From Corylus avellana (taxonomy: Eukaryota > Streptophyta > Magnoliopsida > Fagales > Betulaceae), in NCBI RefSeq assembly GCF_901000735.1, contig NC_081542.1, positions 14,077,134 to 14,141,133 of the forward strand: a DNA stretch of 64,000 nucleotides, read 5' to 3'. The notes below the pieces were generated by a model. The model worked only from the letters and a program-made list of their open reading frames with translations. It ran no database searches and was not told where the DNA came from. The position numbers were made by a program, and so were the translations under genes. Shown here one piece after another: positions 1 to 9,841 of this stretch (the stretch's first letter is position 1; each line of letters starts with the position of its first letter).

Positions 1-668
1 CACGGTCTTTTCTGTATAATGTGACAAATAATATGACTCCTAACATTGCACATTTGAGACAACTTGGATTGCCTCAATCTACCATTTCTTTCTTGGTAAG
101 TAATTATCCTTCTGAAGCGTTCGCTAAGCATACTAGGTTTGTTGAGGCTGTCCAACAGGTTATGGAAATGGGATTCAATCCCTTGAAAACGGTGTTTGTC
201 CTGGCAATCCAAGTATTATTGAAGATGAGTAAACCAAAGTTGGAGTCTAAGTTGGAGCTTTATAAGAGGTGGGGTTGGTCAGAGGACATGGCCCTCTCAG
301 CATTTAAAAGGCATCCAAATTGTATGCTTTTATCGGATGGGAAGATCACGAAAGCAATGGACTTCCTTGTGAACAAAATGGGTTGGCCATCTGCTAATAT
401 TGCTATTAATCCTGTAGTTCTATTTTTCAGCTTGGAGAAGAGGATAATGCCTAGGTTTTCAGTTATTCAGATTTTACAAGCGAAGGGTTTGGTCAAGAAT
501 GATTTGTCCTCAGGATCTTTCATACTACCTAGTGAGAAGTGCTTTGTGGAGAAGTTTTTGATCAAATTTCAAGACGATGTTCCTGAACTGTTGAATGTGT
601 ATCGGGGTAAGATGGATCTTATGGAGGTTGGAAGTCAATCTGAGAATGCACGTGGTGCTAAACAGTAG
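1..668 (+). CDS. mTERF: mTERF family protein (copy A), 3' part; 5' end lies outside the window
   Basis: An open frame runs from the first bases of the window to TAG at 666-668 and encodes about the last 220 residues of a plant mTERF protein. It is residue-for-residue the same as the C-terminal half of the complete minus-strand copy ending at 13598. The repeated helical mTERF pattern is visible: leucine-rich helices, a Pro-containing turn, then a 'PKLESKLELYKRWGWSEDM' block and an 'EKRIMPRF' block near the C-terminus. Family knowledge: plant mTERFs bind nucleic acid in mitochondria or plastids and act in organelle transcription, splicing or ribosome assembly. The GTG at 21 is internal, because the frame stays open to base 3, so this is a truncation by the window edge and not a short gene. 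No frame damage is seen. Confidence 0.9.
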   Translation, partial: RSFLYNVTNNMTPNIAHLRQLGLPQSTISFLVSNYPSEAFAKHTRFVEAVQQVMEMGFNPLKTVFVLAIQVLLKMSKPKLESKLELYKRWGWSEDMALSAFKRHPNCMLLSDGKITKAMDFLVNKMGWPSANIAINPVVLFFSLEKRIMPRFSVIQILQAKGLVKNDLSSGSFILPSEKCFVEKFLIKFQDDVPELLNVYRGKMDLMEVGSQSENARGAKQ

Positions 669-1689
669 TAACATTTTGACTTCCAACTTAAGGTTCTTGA
701 CTTTTAATTCAATGCCAGTTTAACATTTCGTACTTATTAGATAAAGCATATGCATCATCTTGTTTTGTTTTCACCTGGATATGTGTTTTCCTAGACAATG
801 ATTTCTAATATTGATCCATGTCATTAATTATTTATTTCAAACAGAATACCTGACTCACGTAGTCGATTATATTTTACTACTCATCTCCTACACCCCCAAG
901 AAATAAGTAAAATAGGGATCTCGTTGTCATAAAGATCATAGGTATTTTTGATGGCTTCAGTTTCTGTCTAAAATCTTTTTGATGTTAATGAATATCTTTG
1001 ATTGACTTCAAAGATATTTTATATTATAAGAATGCTTTTAGCTTGAGGCACCTAACGCGAATATGTGATTGATGCTATATGCTCAAGACTCTGGGCCGAA
1101 AGGCGCTATCCATCAAGCAAATGCACCTTCTATTCAAGCTGCATTATGTAAATTATAAGGCATAAAATAGATGGGCTCCTTAACACTTTGATTTCTCATA
1201 ACAAGTCTTCCTCAGAAAAGATAGAGAAATAGGTTGCATTCTTGAATCTTGAAACGTTCTGTATATAACTTGTGTTTTCTTCTTTATCTTTATATATGCA
1301 GTTACTTCTTTTTTTCTTTGATTCGATGTATGCAGCTGCTTGACTTAACCATCGGTGACCTGAAATTTGGTGTTGCTAATTTACTTTCTTTGGGTGCATT
1401 CGTAAGCTTGATGAGTTTTTGGTTTCAAATATTATTGGTACGTTTTTTATTATTTTTTTCTTTTTTGTGGAAGTGCAACTTTTATTGGTATTAATACTTT
1501 GGATGTGAGCGCTTCAAGTTTTCAGCCATGATAACTCATCTGTAATATGTTGGCCTCTTCATTTCCACTGCTCTGAACTAAATTTCCACCTAGTTGGATG
1601 ATCCCATTTACTGGATGAACGATATTTTTTAATTTGAATCATTGATCTTTTGTATACTATCCTTTAATTTTCTGCTACATTATTATTAT
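669..1689. other. 3' flank of mTERF-A, no gene seen
   Basis: About 1 kb of AT-rich DNA. Parts of it (for example 'cttgaggcacctaa' and 'tgctatatgctcaagac' near 1040-1090) recur downstream of every mTERF copy in the window (about 20810, 26900, 33280, 39230, 54100). It is therefore the ancestral 3' tail of the tandem unit. The short open frame at 1249-1494 is hydrophobic low-complexity sequence and is not supported as a gene. Confidence 0.6.
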
Positions 1690-2250
1690 TATTTGATAAG
1701 TAAAGGAAATTCATTAAGAGTGCAAGGGGCGCAACCTAAGTACACAAAAAATATATGAGAAAAAACACCCAACAAATCAAGAACGAGAAAAAAGAGAACA
1801 AAAATATGCATAGCTAGATACATGAAGAAGGGTGGAGTAGAAATCCACTCAAATAGGGATGTTAGAAAACAAGTTCGTAGATCTGAGCTTGTTCTCTCAT
1901 GATCCTTGAATCTTCGAGCCTTTCTTTCTATCCAAATGCATCACATTAAAAAGGAAGGAATTGCATTCCAAACAAAATTGATATAATTTTGGCCGACCCT
2001 TCTTTTGCAACTCGCGGAAAGATCCACTACCCATCTATAGGCATAACCCACTCAACCCCAAACAACTGAAAAACCATAATCCCCAGCTCCCTTGCGGCAT
2101 CACACTGAAGAAGAAGATGATCCGGGGTTTCCCCACTCTTTTTATCCATAATACAATAACAATCTATGACTATGATGAGAGACTTCCGCACACCCGCCAA
2201 ACTCCTATACTTCTTGTTGTTATTGTTCTTTAAGTTTCTCATACATTTTT
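1690..2250 (-). mobile_element. 5'-truncated L1-type LINE, zf-RVT end and 3' UTR
   Basis: Read on the minus strand, 2242 to 2027 encodes a peptide with 'KSGETPDHLLLQCDAAREL' followed by 'LFGVEWVMP'. This is the zinc-binding domain found at the C-terminus of plant L1 reverse transcriptases (zf-RVT). The sequence then continues into a 3' UTR that ends near 1700 with the typical plant L1 tail 'tttacttatcaaa' just before an (ATT)n tract. Only the last ~550 bp of the element is present. Shorter paralogous tails (for example near 34830) lack it, so it inserted into this unit. The inverted relative is at 12010-12590. Confidence 0.75.
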
Positions 2251-2269
2251 TGTTTTTCGGTGTATGTTG

Positions 2270-3820
2270 TGTATTCTATAGCTCAAAATACGTAAACATA
2301 CCACAATGATTGTACTCAAACAGGGAAATAAGATGATTCCTAAGGCTGCTCACCAATAGGATGGGGCATGAAGTGATAATCCTAGCACATTCCAAGTCGA
2401 ATGCCCAATAGACTAGAAAAACTCTAGTTTGGGCGATAGGGTCTTCTTAGAATCTGCCAAAAGCAGTGTGGACAATATCCAACTGATCTGGAAAGTTGGG
2501 CCTTGATGAGCTTATGGTCCCTGAGAAAGCTAAGGACCTAATTTGGTCTTTCTACGGTTTGAAAATGTACCTTATGAGCCCAAAATTGCAGCTCCCATGG
2601 ACGCCCAGATGATTTTTTGGGGACTGAATTTGCTTTATATGTTGTATTCTTTTATTATAATGAAAGAGCCTAATGGTGACTAGTCGTAATTTGCATCTAG
2701 TTTTAACTGAACCCAGTTTGGTGGTGGCTGAGAATAGTGTTTTACTGAGATTGCTAATGCGATAGCAAGGTGTTGAATGGATGATTTGGTGCACAGCAGG
2801 AACTCATTTGGATTGAGTTAACTTAGCTGGGAATTTGGGATGCCTCATATCTTTGGCCTGCATAATAATTTTTGCTATGAAAAACGCTTATCCATAGAAT
2901 TCAATTGAAAAATGTACAGAATCCCAATTTTTTAACAGAACATCGAGTCTTCCAACTGTGAGGAAAGCTATAGTGTTGAGACACATCCTTGTTGACACGT
3001 TGGAGTGAAAGGAGCTAGTCTAGGATGGTTATCTGCAATGTGCAAATTTGAAAACCTTAAGAGGTTAATGATGTGACTGTGGTCAACTTCTGTAACCAAA
3101 TATTGGACTTAAATAAAATCACAATTTTGCTGTTGATCTACTTATCAAAAAAACAATTTTGCTGTTGATCTTGTGTCAAAACCCGTTTTCCCCATTGACA
3201 GTCAAACAGAAGGGGTGGTTTGTTTTTTTGGATCTGTGGAAGTTTCCAAAAATGCATAGATACCCTGTAGATTGTGGTTTGGTTTCTCAAGTGAGATTGA
3301 CATTAGAAAGATTTGCTGTCATATTGTGCACCCAGCTAAAAATTTGAATTACCAGCTCTGTCCGAATAATGTTAGTTTTAAGGCTCGTAGTGATAAATTC
3401 ATTTCCATTTGTGTACTAACATTGGTTGTATTATCCAAAATTCTGTGCTTCATGGTGATCATAAACTAAATTTTCTATGATATCGAAGATATGTTGAGGT
3501 CAACTTCTTTGATAATTTATAGATTGCTTTCTAAGTGAAGCAGTATACCCAGGCTGTTTATTTTATAAGGACCATGAGTAAAATAGGAGAAAGTTTCTTT
3601 GATTAGATGAGGCAAAACCACGACTGGCACAAACTTTAAATCAAGTTTTATGCGAGGGACCCAAAGGGTGCTCATTTCACACAAATTGACAAGAAAATAT
3701 TGGAAAAGTGAATTACGTGTGGAAGAGAAAAGAGAAAAGAAAAGCTCGTATGCATAGATGCCTGCATGCACCTGCAGCATCATATGCCATTGAAATTCAT
3801 CTGAGTTGAGATTAATGGCT
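2270..3820. other. Duplicated intergenic tail of the mTERF unit
   Basis: No gene seen. This 1.5 kb is paralogous to 39900-41150 and 62640-63780. Shared landmarks include 'gggactgaatttgctttatat' near 2620, 'gatttggtgcac' near 2780 and 'gctagtctaggatggttat' near 3013. Open frames here (2552-2794, 3159-3469, 3517-3783) are not conserved as frames between the copies, so they are not annotated as genes. Confidence 0.65.
3122..3170. repeat. Micro-insertion of a LINE tail flanked by a 19-bp direct repeat
   Basis: The 19-mer 'acaattttgctgttgatct' occurs twice (3122-3140 and 3152-3170), separated only by 'acttatcaaaa'. That spacer is the 3' terminus of plant L1 elements plus a few A residues. The arrangement is what an extremely 5'-truncated LINE insertion with target-site duplication would leave. 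The same structure is in the inverted copy near 11090-11140. Confidence 0.6.
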
Positions 3821-5481
3821 TGTATTGTAATTGAAATTGGCCCTTTGCTTTATCTTGAGCCAGTTATGCAAATTGTTCCGACACATTTACATTTTGAGCT
3901 TTTTCTTGGCTGCAGGTATGTGGCGATATGCGGATGCTTGAAAATGACATGAATATCTTTTACATTACACAACTTTCACGTGGTCACCAAACAGAACAAA
4001 GATAAAGAGGCATCTTTTCCATGATGTGAGCAGGTGATGAAATGTCTAAAGACGAAAGCGATTCAGAATTGATCGAAAAGATTTCTGGTAAGAGATAATG
4101 TTGAGCTTCAAAAGAATCATTGTGATACGTTAAGAGGGAATATATTGTGGTTACTAGTTAGATATCATGCGCAAAATCACCCTGAATTTGAATAATATAT
4201 ATGAGCTGGAAACCATACTCAATCATCAGTGTCTTTTTTTTAAAGTCCCAATCATCATTTTTAATTCCTGGAAAATCATCCAAATAATTCTGTTCAAATG
4301 TACTATTCATTTACCTCCTCTATTTCAACCAAATAATTGCTGTATATTGACATGTTGACATGAGTAAAATGGTTTTTTGTTTGAAAGAGCTAGTTAAATG
4401 GTTTTTAAAAGTGAAAAACTTTTTTTTTTTTTTCCGATAACGAGGAACTCCAAGGCAGGGCTACTTCGTGTACCCACTCTTGTTAAGTAAACTTCGAACC
4501 CATGTAAAATGTCCCTTCCACACAGATCGGGTAATACTCTGGTGGGCTGGCCCCAATGAATTATTTGACCACTTGAGCCAACCTCTTGGGGTTAAAGAAA
4601 TTTTCTTCGAGTTACTGCACCATGTTTTGAGCCACATTGCTTTGTATATATTGCCTAAACAATATATGAGACTGTCTAATTTATGAAGTAATAAACATTT
4701 TGGCATAAATAGAAACCTTTTGTAGTAATCGACGTTCGGATGCCAATACACTTCATAGAGAATCACACATGATAGTTGATATATTATAACAGGCTTTGTC
4801 CACAGTTTAAGGCACTAGTCAGCTATTTAACTCACAGAATATCATAGGGGCATTTCTTCTCTTTAGTGCAATGTGTGAAACTAGATAATGTGGTGGGCCT
4901 TGAAGGCATCCTCTCTTTTTTGTAGATTTTGTTCTTTTAGGGAAAATTACCTTGAATAAGCATCTTCTTCTTTTCCAAAACTCTCTTTTTTCTTGTCTTT
5001 TTCTATTTGGCTTTGGGTTTTCATGAATTGATCTGGATGTGAATCTAGCCAGTTATGAGATAAAAGTTCCACCAAATTGGATAAGTCCTACAATCCTACT
5101 AGTTTCTCCACCTGTCTAGATGCTCCAAAATAGATGAAAGACTTCGATGATCATTTCCTTTTGATTTAAGCTTCAAGACAACTTGTGATTTAACATGCTT
5201 GATATCAGGGAGCTCAAATTTTGTTTATATAATTTATTTTATAATTTAATTAAATATTTCACATGTTGAGCTTTACCTATTGAGAGAGAGTTTGAGCTCA
5301 CACATGAGGAAGAGTATTAGAATATTTAATTAAATATTTAAATTCATAAGTTCCTATCCTTTTGGAACAATTGATAATTTAGAGAGGAACATAAAGGAAA
5401 AGATTTCTTACTAAAATGGCACAGCAAATTAAGGGTTCCAACATAGTACGTTTATAAAATCATCCACTTTGGTACTTAAAG
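3821..5481. other. Intergenic sequence upstream of glutaredoxin 1, paralogous to 46430-49150
   Basis: No protein gene is supported. Matches to the second glutaredoxin unit include 'ctttttcttggctgcag' (3900 and 46506), the stretch around 'atgccaatacacttcatagagaa' (4740; 'atgccaataatgcacttttcatagagaa' at 48590) and the poly-T-rich region near 4930 (48800). A SINE at 4420-4592 is specific to this copy. Two identical 'aatatttaattaaatatt' tracts near 5240-5330 are simple AT-rich sequence. Confidence 0.6.
4420..4592 (-). mobile_element. tRNA-derived SINE with poly-A tail
   Basis: On the minus strand the element begins 'ccccaagaggttggctcaag' and ends 'gttatcgg' followed by an A tract (a T tract at 4420-4433 on the plus strand). 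Internal RNA polymerase III boxes are visible: an A-box-like 'ggttggctcaagtggt' at the head and a B-box-like 'gggttcgaagtt' about 80 bp later. Length of about 170 bp fits a plant SINE. The paralogous site near 48450 lacks it. No clear target duplication was found. Confidence 0.75.
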
Positions 5482-5647
5482 GTAGAGGTGATAATTTTTG
5501 TTCGTGTGTCGGGTTCGAGTGGTGTTTGAAGCATGAGTATCAAACTATATAGGTCAATTTTAACCTGATCACATTAACTAAACATAGTGGTCCCATCAAC
5601 CTTAATTCGTAAATTTTGTATTAAATTTATGTTGGATTCACAGATCG
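5482..5647. mobile_element. Fragment of a hAT-like non-autonomous element (weak)
   Basis: The segment starts 'aggtagaggtgataattttt' and contains 'gtgtcgggttcgagtg' and 'taggtcaattttaacctgatc'. This is the style of the dispersed, Asp/His-free hAT-like non-autonomous repeats found again at 23270-23641, 41983 and 46263. The right end runs straight into the TIR element starting at 5656. Ends are decayed and no target duplication is seen. Confidence 0.35.
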
Positions 5648-5655
5648 TATAAAAA

Positions 5656-5909
5656 TGGAAAAACTTCACTAAGCCCCCCGAAGTTCCAGCCGATTTGACA
5701 AACACCCATTGAATTTTCAAAACTCTCACTTAGGCCCCCTAAACTTTGGTTTGCTCTCACTTTGGACCATTCGGTTAGTTTTCAACGTTAAAGTCAAATA
5801 GTTTGACTTTTTATGCCTATTTTACCCTCACTCCAAAATTACACCATTTTGTGCCCTAAAATTACAACACCTACCGAGCCCAAAACGACTTCGTTTTAGG
5901 CATTAAATT

Positions 5910-5940
<31 letters not shown>

Positions 5941-6659
5941 AAAAGAAAAGCAAAATATTTTTTTTAAAAAAAGGGTGGTCCTGGAGCCCCCTGGCCGATC
6001 TGGGGTGGTCGAACCACCCATATGGCCAAGGGGATGGTCCGGCCACCCCCTTGGCCAAAAAAAGAAAAGAAAAAGGGGATCGGGTGCTTTTGGGGGTGGC
6101 CAAAACCACCCCTAGCCCCTTAACCACCCCCAAAAGAACCCCGATCCCTTTAGCCTTTGGGGTGGCCGACCACCCCTACTACTGGGGTGTGGTCTGACCA
6201 CCCCGACCGGGCTGTATCGAGTCACCCGATTTTTTTTTAAAAATTTTTTTTTTTTAATATTATGCTCAAAACGATGTCGTTTTGGGTTGAGTGGTGATGT
6301 AGTTTTGAAGCGGGTGGCCGGACCACCCCCTTGGCCATGGGGTGGTTCGACCACCCCCAGACTGGCCAGGGGGTGGCTGAGTCACCCCGATTTCCCTTTT
6401 TTTTTTTAATTTTTTAATATTATGCTCAAAACGACGTCGTTTTGGGTTGAGTGGTGATGTAGTTTTGAAGCCCAAAATGGTGTAGTTTTGGAGTCCAAAA
6501 TGACGTAGTTTTGGTTGAGGGTAAAATGGGTATAGAAAGTCAAATTGTTTGACTTTAACGTCAAAAACTAACAGAAGGGTCCAAAGTGTGAGCAAACCAA
6601 AGTTCAGGGGGTTGAAGTGAGAGTTTTAGAAATTCAGGGAGGCTTACTGAAGTTTCCCC
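5656..6659. mobile_element. Non-autonomous TIR element with ~150-bp inverted ends and GC-rich core
   Basis: Left end 'ggaaaaacttcactaagcc' (5657) and right end, inverted, 'ggggaaacttcagtaagcc' continue as an inverted repeat for about 150 bp, including 'ctttggtttgctc', 'cactttggac' and 'gttaaagtcaaa'. The flanks carry 'tataaaaa' on both sides (5648-5655 and 6660-6667), an 8-bp target duplication that fits hAT or a worn Mutator-type 9-mer. The core (5985-6370) is an array of GGGGTGG/CCACCCC palindromes and repeated 'aaaacgacgtcgtttt' palindromes. No transposase frame is visible; the short open frames across the core are by-products of the repeats. Confidence 0.7.
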
Positions 6660-6980
6660 TATAAAAAATTGCTGGCCACACTTAAAAAGGATAAGTTTTG
6701 CATTAAGGATGTAGTTCCCCACTATTGCCACATTTTGCATGTTAATATTCTGATATGCAACTTGTCATTCCATGACATTTACAATTGACACCAATAGCCT
6801 AACGTCTCCATGATGATGGTTGGCTACACTTACATGGCAGGGCGCAAGTTGTTATTGGATGTGCACAAAAGCCACCCAAGTCATTTTCAGGTAATCATAA
6901 AGGGTCATTTGGGAATCCCCTCTCCTTTTATGCCTTTAATTCCTGTTCTGTTGTTATTCTATCAACAACTGCATGGGTTC

Positions 6981-6988
6981 TATAAATA
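6981..6988 (+). promoter_or_regulatory. TATA box of glutaredoxin 1
   Basis: 'tataaata' lies 125 bp upstream of the glutaredoxin ATG. The same box and context ('ggttctataaatagacat') sit 132 bp upstream of the second glutaredoxin at 50089, so conservation between the duplicates supports it as the core promoter. Confidence 0.7.
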
Positions 6989-7105
6989 GACATAAACTGG
7001 TGCTGAAGCTCCTCACAGCAGCAGCAAAGCCTTTTAACTCTCACCCCAAAAGCTTGAAGCTTCTTTACACACTCACATTTCCAACTCTTTCTAACCTTCA
7101 CAACA

Positions 7106-7426
7106 ATGGATACTGTGACGAGGATGGTGGCTGACAAGCCAGTGGTGATCTTCAGCAAGAGCTCTTGCTGCATGAGCCACTCTGTGAGGTCACTCATATG
7201 TGGGTTTGGGGCAAACCCTACAGTTTATGAGCTCGATCAGGCGCCCAATGGACGGCAAATCGAACGGGAGCTGCAGCAGCTGGGATGTCAACCGAGCGTG
7301 CCGGCCGTGTTTATAGGGCAAGAGTTCATTGGTGGCAGCAAAGAGGTCAACAGCCTCCATCTTAGGAATGAGCTTGTCCCTCTGCTCATAAGGGCCAAAG
7401 CTATATGGATTTGGAACCAACAATAA
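7106..7426 (+). CDS. GRXS: CC-type (CCMS) monothiol-class glutaredoxin
   Basis: This 106-residue protein fills one thioredoxin-fold domain. The active site is Cys21-Cys22-Met23-Ser24 within 'VVIFSKSSCCMSHSVRSL'. The cis-Pro glutathione-site loop is 'SVPAVFIG' (Pro66), followed by 'GG' at 76-77 and 'EVNSLHLRNELVPLL'. CC-type glutaredoxins are land-plant-specific (ROXY class); they act in cytosol and nucleus, often as redox partners or repressors of TGA transcription factors and in nitrate or cytokinin responses. The C-terminus reads AIWI followed by WNQQ and not the ALWL ending needed for TGA repression in some members, so the partner is uncertain. The ATG at 7106 is chosen because it gives the standard family N-terminus and follows a TATA box. 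It is intronless, as usual. The paralogue is at 50221-50538. Confidence 0.93.
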   Translation: MDTVTRMVADKPVVIFSKSSCCMSHSVRSLICGFGANPTVYELDQAPNGRQIERELQQLGCQPSVPAVFIGQEFIGGSKEVNSLHLRNELVPLLIRAKAIWIWNQQ

Positions 7427-8690
7427 TAATTTCCACAGCCACTGAACTTTTATATCAGGCTCCAATAAGTGGTGTTTTGTAAATCACACAGTTTTAATAG
7501 ATATGCCGAGTCTCTTTTTCAAAGATGACATCGACATAATGTTCACCCTCATGATATCTGCAGAAGAAAAGAAAATCAACAAGTGCTCTAATATTAATAT
7601 TAGTAACTTGTTTGTGTAAAAAAAAAAAAAGAAATCATAAAATGCTGGAGTTTCATCAAGCACAAAGGCAAGACTAAATGGAATAGTGAATCACGTGATG
7701 AGTAAAGAAGAAAACAACAGCTCATGCACACAGATGCCTTCCTCCACCAAGGTAATTACTAATTATGTGATGGTGACTCGTGAGTGCTAAATTATCTTCT
7801 CTGTTTTCTCAATTATCTCAATCTTGAGAACTATTAAAACTTTTGTTCTGTCTCGTGAGCTGCATATTTCATTTTTCATTTTTCAAAATCAACAAGAATG
7901 TCTCTATGAGCCTTTTTTTCTCCCCCTATCCTCTTTCTTAGAAAACCATTAGAAGAATATTGTGAATTCTCATGTATTTTCTTCGTGAAGCATCTGCAAA
8001 AGCATTAAAGGTGAAAAAGGATACAAATAGCAATCTACTCTATCACAGAGAGAGAGAGAGACACACACACACAAAGACCTTAACCGAACACGTGTGTGAT
8101 GCCAGGAATCGACCATGCATTTAATGTATTCTAGTTCTAGCAAGCATCCTAGAGTAAGAAGTCCGAGGGTAAGGAAAATCCGTCAAAGTAAGTAAATGCT
8201 TACGGAACAATTTTATTTCATTATGCAATATGTGGATAAACTGAGCATACTTTGATTTCCTTTTTCAATAAAGAAATTATGTCATGAGCCTTATGATTTT
8301 ATCAAATGCTTATAAATGCTTCAATTGATTATTTGTTTATCATTTGGTTTATAATAATTGAGCATATGGTGTGCATCGTCATCAAAAGATGGCAGAAGCG
8401 TATATATATATGAGCTTGACACCTTAGATCTAATGATTGTTGTAATGTCCTGAAAATTTAAATAAATAAATAACTAAATTTTCGTGCGCCTCTCACAGAC
8501 TTGTTTACCACTAACCCCACATAATTAATTAATAAAAATAATCAATTTTGGAGTTAAAGCATAATGTTTCACGGTAACTAGAAAAGACTACCCTAATTAT
8601 CTATCAAAGTAAAAGAAATGCAGAACATGAAGGAATGTACAGTTATCTAAGCTACATTACAAAACCTCACTAACAAAACAACCTTATGAA
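7427..8690. other. 3' flank of glutaredoxin 1, no gene seen
   Basis: This stretch is paralogous to 50540-51720 ('agaagaaaacaacagctca' near 7708, 'tgtgatgccaggaatcgacc' near 8095). It contains a short compound microsatellite (GA)n(CA)n at 8046-8072 and an A/T-rich stretch. From 7832 onward it is repeated almost exactly at 16610-18186. Confidence 0.65.
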
Positions 8691-8696
8691 TACCAT

Positions 8697-8930
8697 TGAG
8701 GGTGGTGGTTCAATGGTCCAAGAAAATTTTCAAGTGGTTAGAGCAAGTACTAGAGCGTGAGTTTGAATCTCCAGTCTCCACAATAGAGAATTCCCACATA
8801 TGCCTGATTAGTATTAGCCGCCTTGAATTTTCATTGATGGTCTAGTGGAGTTGGGTCAGGTTATGACTCAGTTGGACTTGAGGAACTTGAGGGAGTCCCT
8901 CAGTTGGACTTGAAGGAGTCAAGGGAATAG
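8697..8930 (+). mobile_element. SINE-like repeat with Pol III boxes
   Basis: The head 'ggtggttcaatggtccaag' resembles a tRNA A box, and 'gagtttgaatctcc' about 60 bp on resembles a B box. In the second copy (17484-17715) the B box is better kept as 'gggttcgaatct'. The body carries two short direct repeats around 'agttggacttgagg'. The boundaries are approximate and no target duplication was identified. Confidence 0.5.
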
Positions 8931-9100
8931 CCTCATGGCCTCTAACTTCCATATAAAGGACACGATGAATATAAATACCCTCTTTAACTTCTATTCTCAA
9001 CGTCTTATACAAGGAATTGAAGTAAGATGGGGTGATTTTTTTTTTTTCAAGAAATCCCCAATGAAAAATACAACTATAACCTCAAAAAAAAAAAAAACAA

Positions 9101-9392
9101 CCAACCTAGACTCGGTAAATAACATAGTGGAGAATAAAAGAAATATCTTATAGAGGTAATTGTATTTGCTTTGGTAAATATGCTCTTCAGGCATTGAACC
9201 GGCGGCAAGCAATGAACATGGAACATCCGTCATAGTGTTAAAATATGGGTACGTATATTTTCATAAAAACCAGTTATAGTAAGACCTAGGGAAATGCGTA
9301 TGGGTTCAGAGAAAGGATCTTCGAATATTGGGTAGCCATCGTTAAATCAAGTAGAATACTTTATGAAATGTGTGGAGTAGCAGAAAATTTAG
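9101..9392 (+). pseudogene. rpl16: Chloroplast-derived rpl16 exon 2 fragment (NUPT), cut by the gap
   Basis: Conceptual translation across frames gives the plastid ribosomal protein L16 landmarks 'RGN-ICFGKYALQAL', 'VRIF', 'KPV-VRP', 'MRMGSEKGS' and '[10 protein letters not shown]'. The frame is broken by stops, shifts and an internal deletion after 'QALN', so it is a dead nuclear copy of plastid DNA. It stops at the N gap; the longer copy is at 17895-18240. Codon content and sequence are unlike mitochondrial rpl16. Confidence 0.8.
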
Positions 9393-9492
9393 NNNNNNNN
9401 NNNNNNNNNNNNNNNNNNNNNNNNNNNNNNNNNNNNNNNNNNNNNNNNNNNNNNNNNNNNNNNNNNNNNNNNNNNNNNNNNNNNNNNNNNNN
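9393..9492. other. Assembly gap of exactly 100 N
   Basis: A run of 100 N, the conventional placeholder for a scaffold join of unknown size. The sequence on the right (9493) is the reverse complement of the sequence ending near 4768, and the sequence on the left (to 9392) continues at 18187 in another contig. Confidence 0.97.
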
Positions 9493-9670
9493 TGTGATTC
9501 TCTATGAAGTGTATTGGCATCCGAACGTCGATTACTACAAAAGGTTTCTATTTATGCCAAAATGTTTATTACTTCATAAATTAGACAGTCTCATATATTG
9601 TTTAGGCAATATATACAAAGCAATGTGGCTCAAAACATGGTGCAGTAACTCGATAAGAAAATTTCTTTAA

Positions 9671-9841
9671 CCCCAAGAGGTTGGCTCAAGTGGTTAAATA
9701 ATTCATTGGGGCCAGCCCACCAGAGTATTACCCGATCTGTGTGGAAGGGACATTTTACATGGGTTCGAGGTTTACTTAACAAGAGTGGGTACACGAAGTA
9801 GCCCTGCCTAGGAGTTCCTCGTTATCGGAAAAAAAAAAAAA
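9671..9841 (+). mobile_element. SINE, plus-strand relative of the one at 4420-4592
   Basis: It begins 'ccccaagaggttggctcaag', has the B-box-like 'gggttcgaggtt' and ends with an A tract after 'gttatcgg'. It is the same insertion as in the first contig seen in inverted orientation, with a handful of differences. Confidence 0.75.

Noticed and set aside
9368..9670. Open frame of 100 codons spanning the first N gap
   Set aside because: It joins unrelated contigs through a placeholder of arbitrary length; one side is rpl16 pseudogene, the other is the flank of a SINE.
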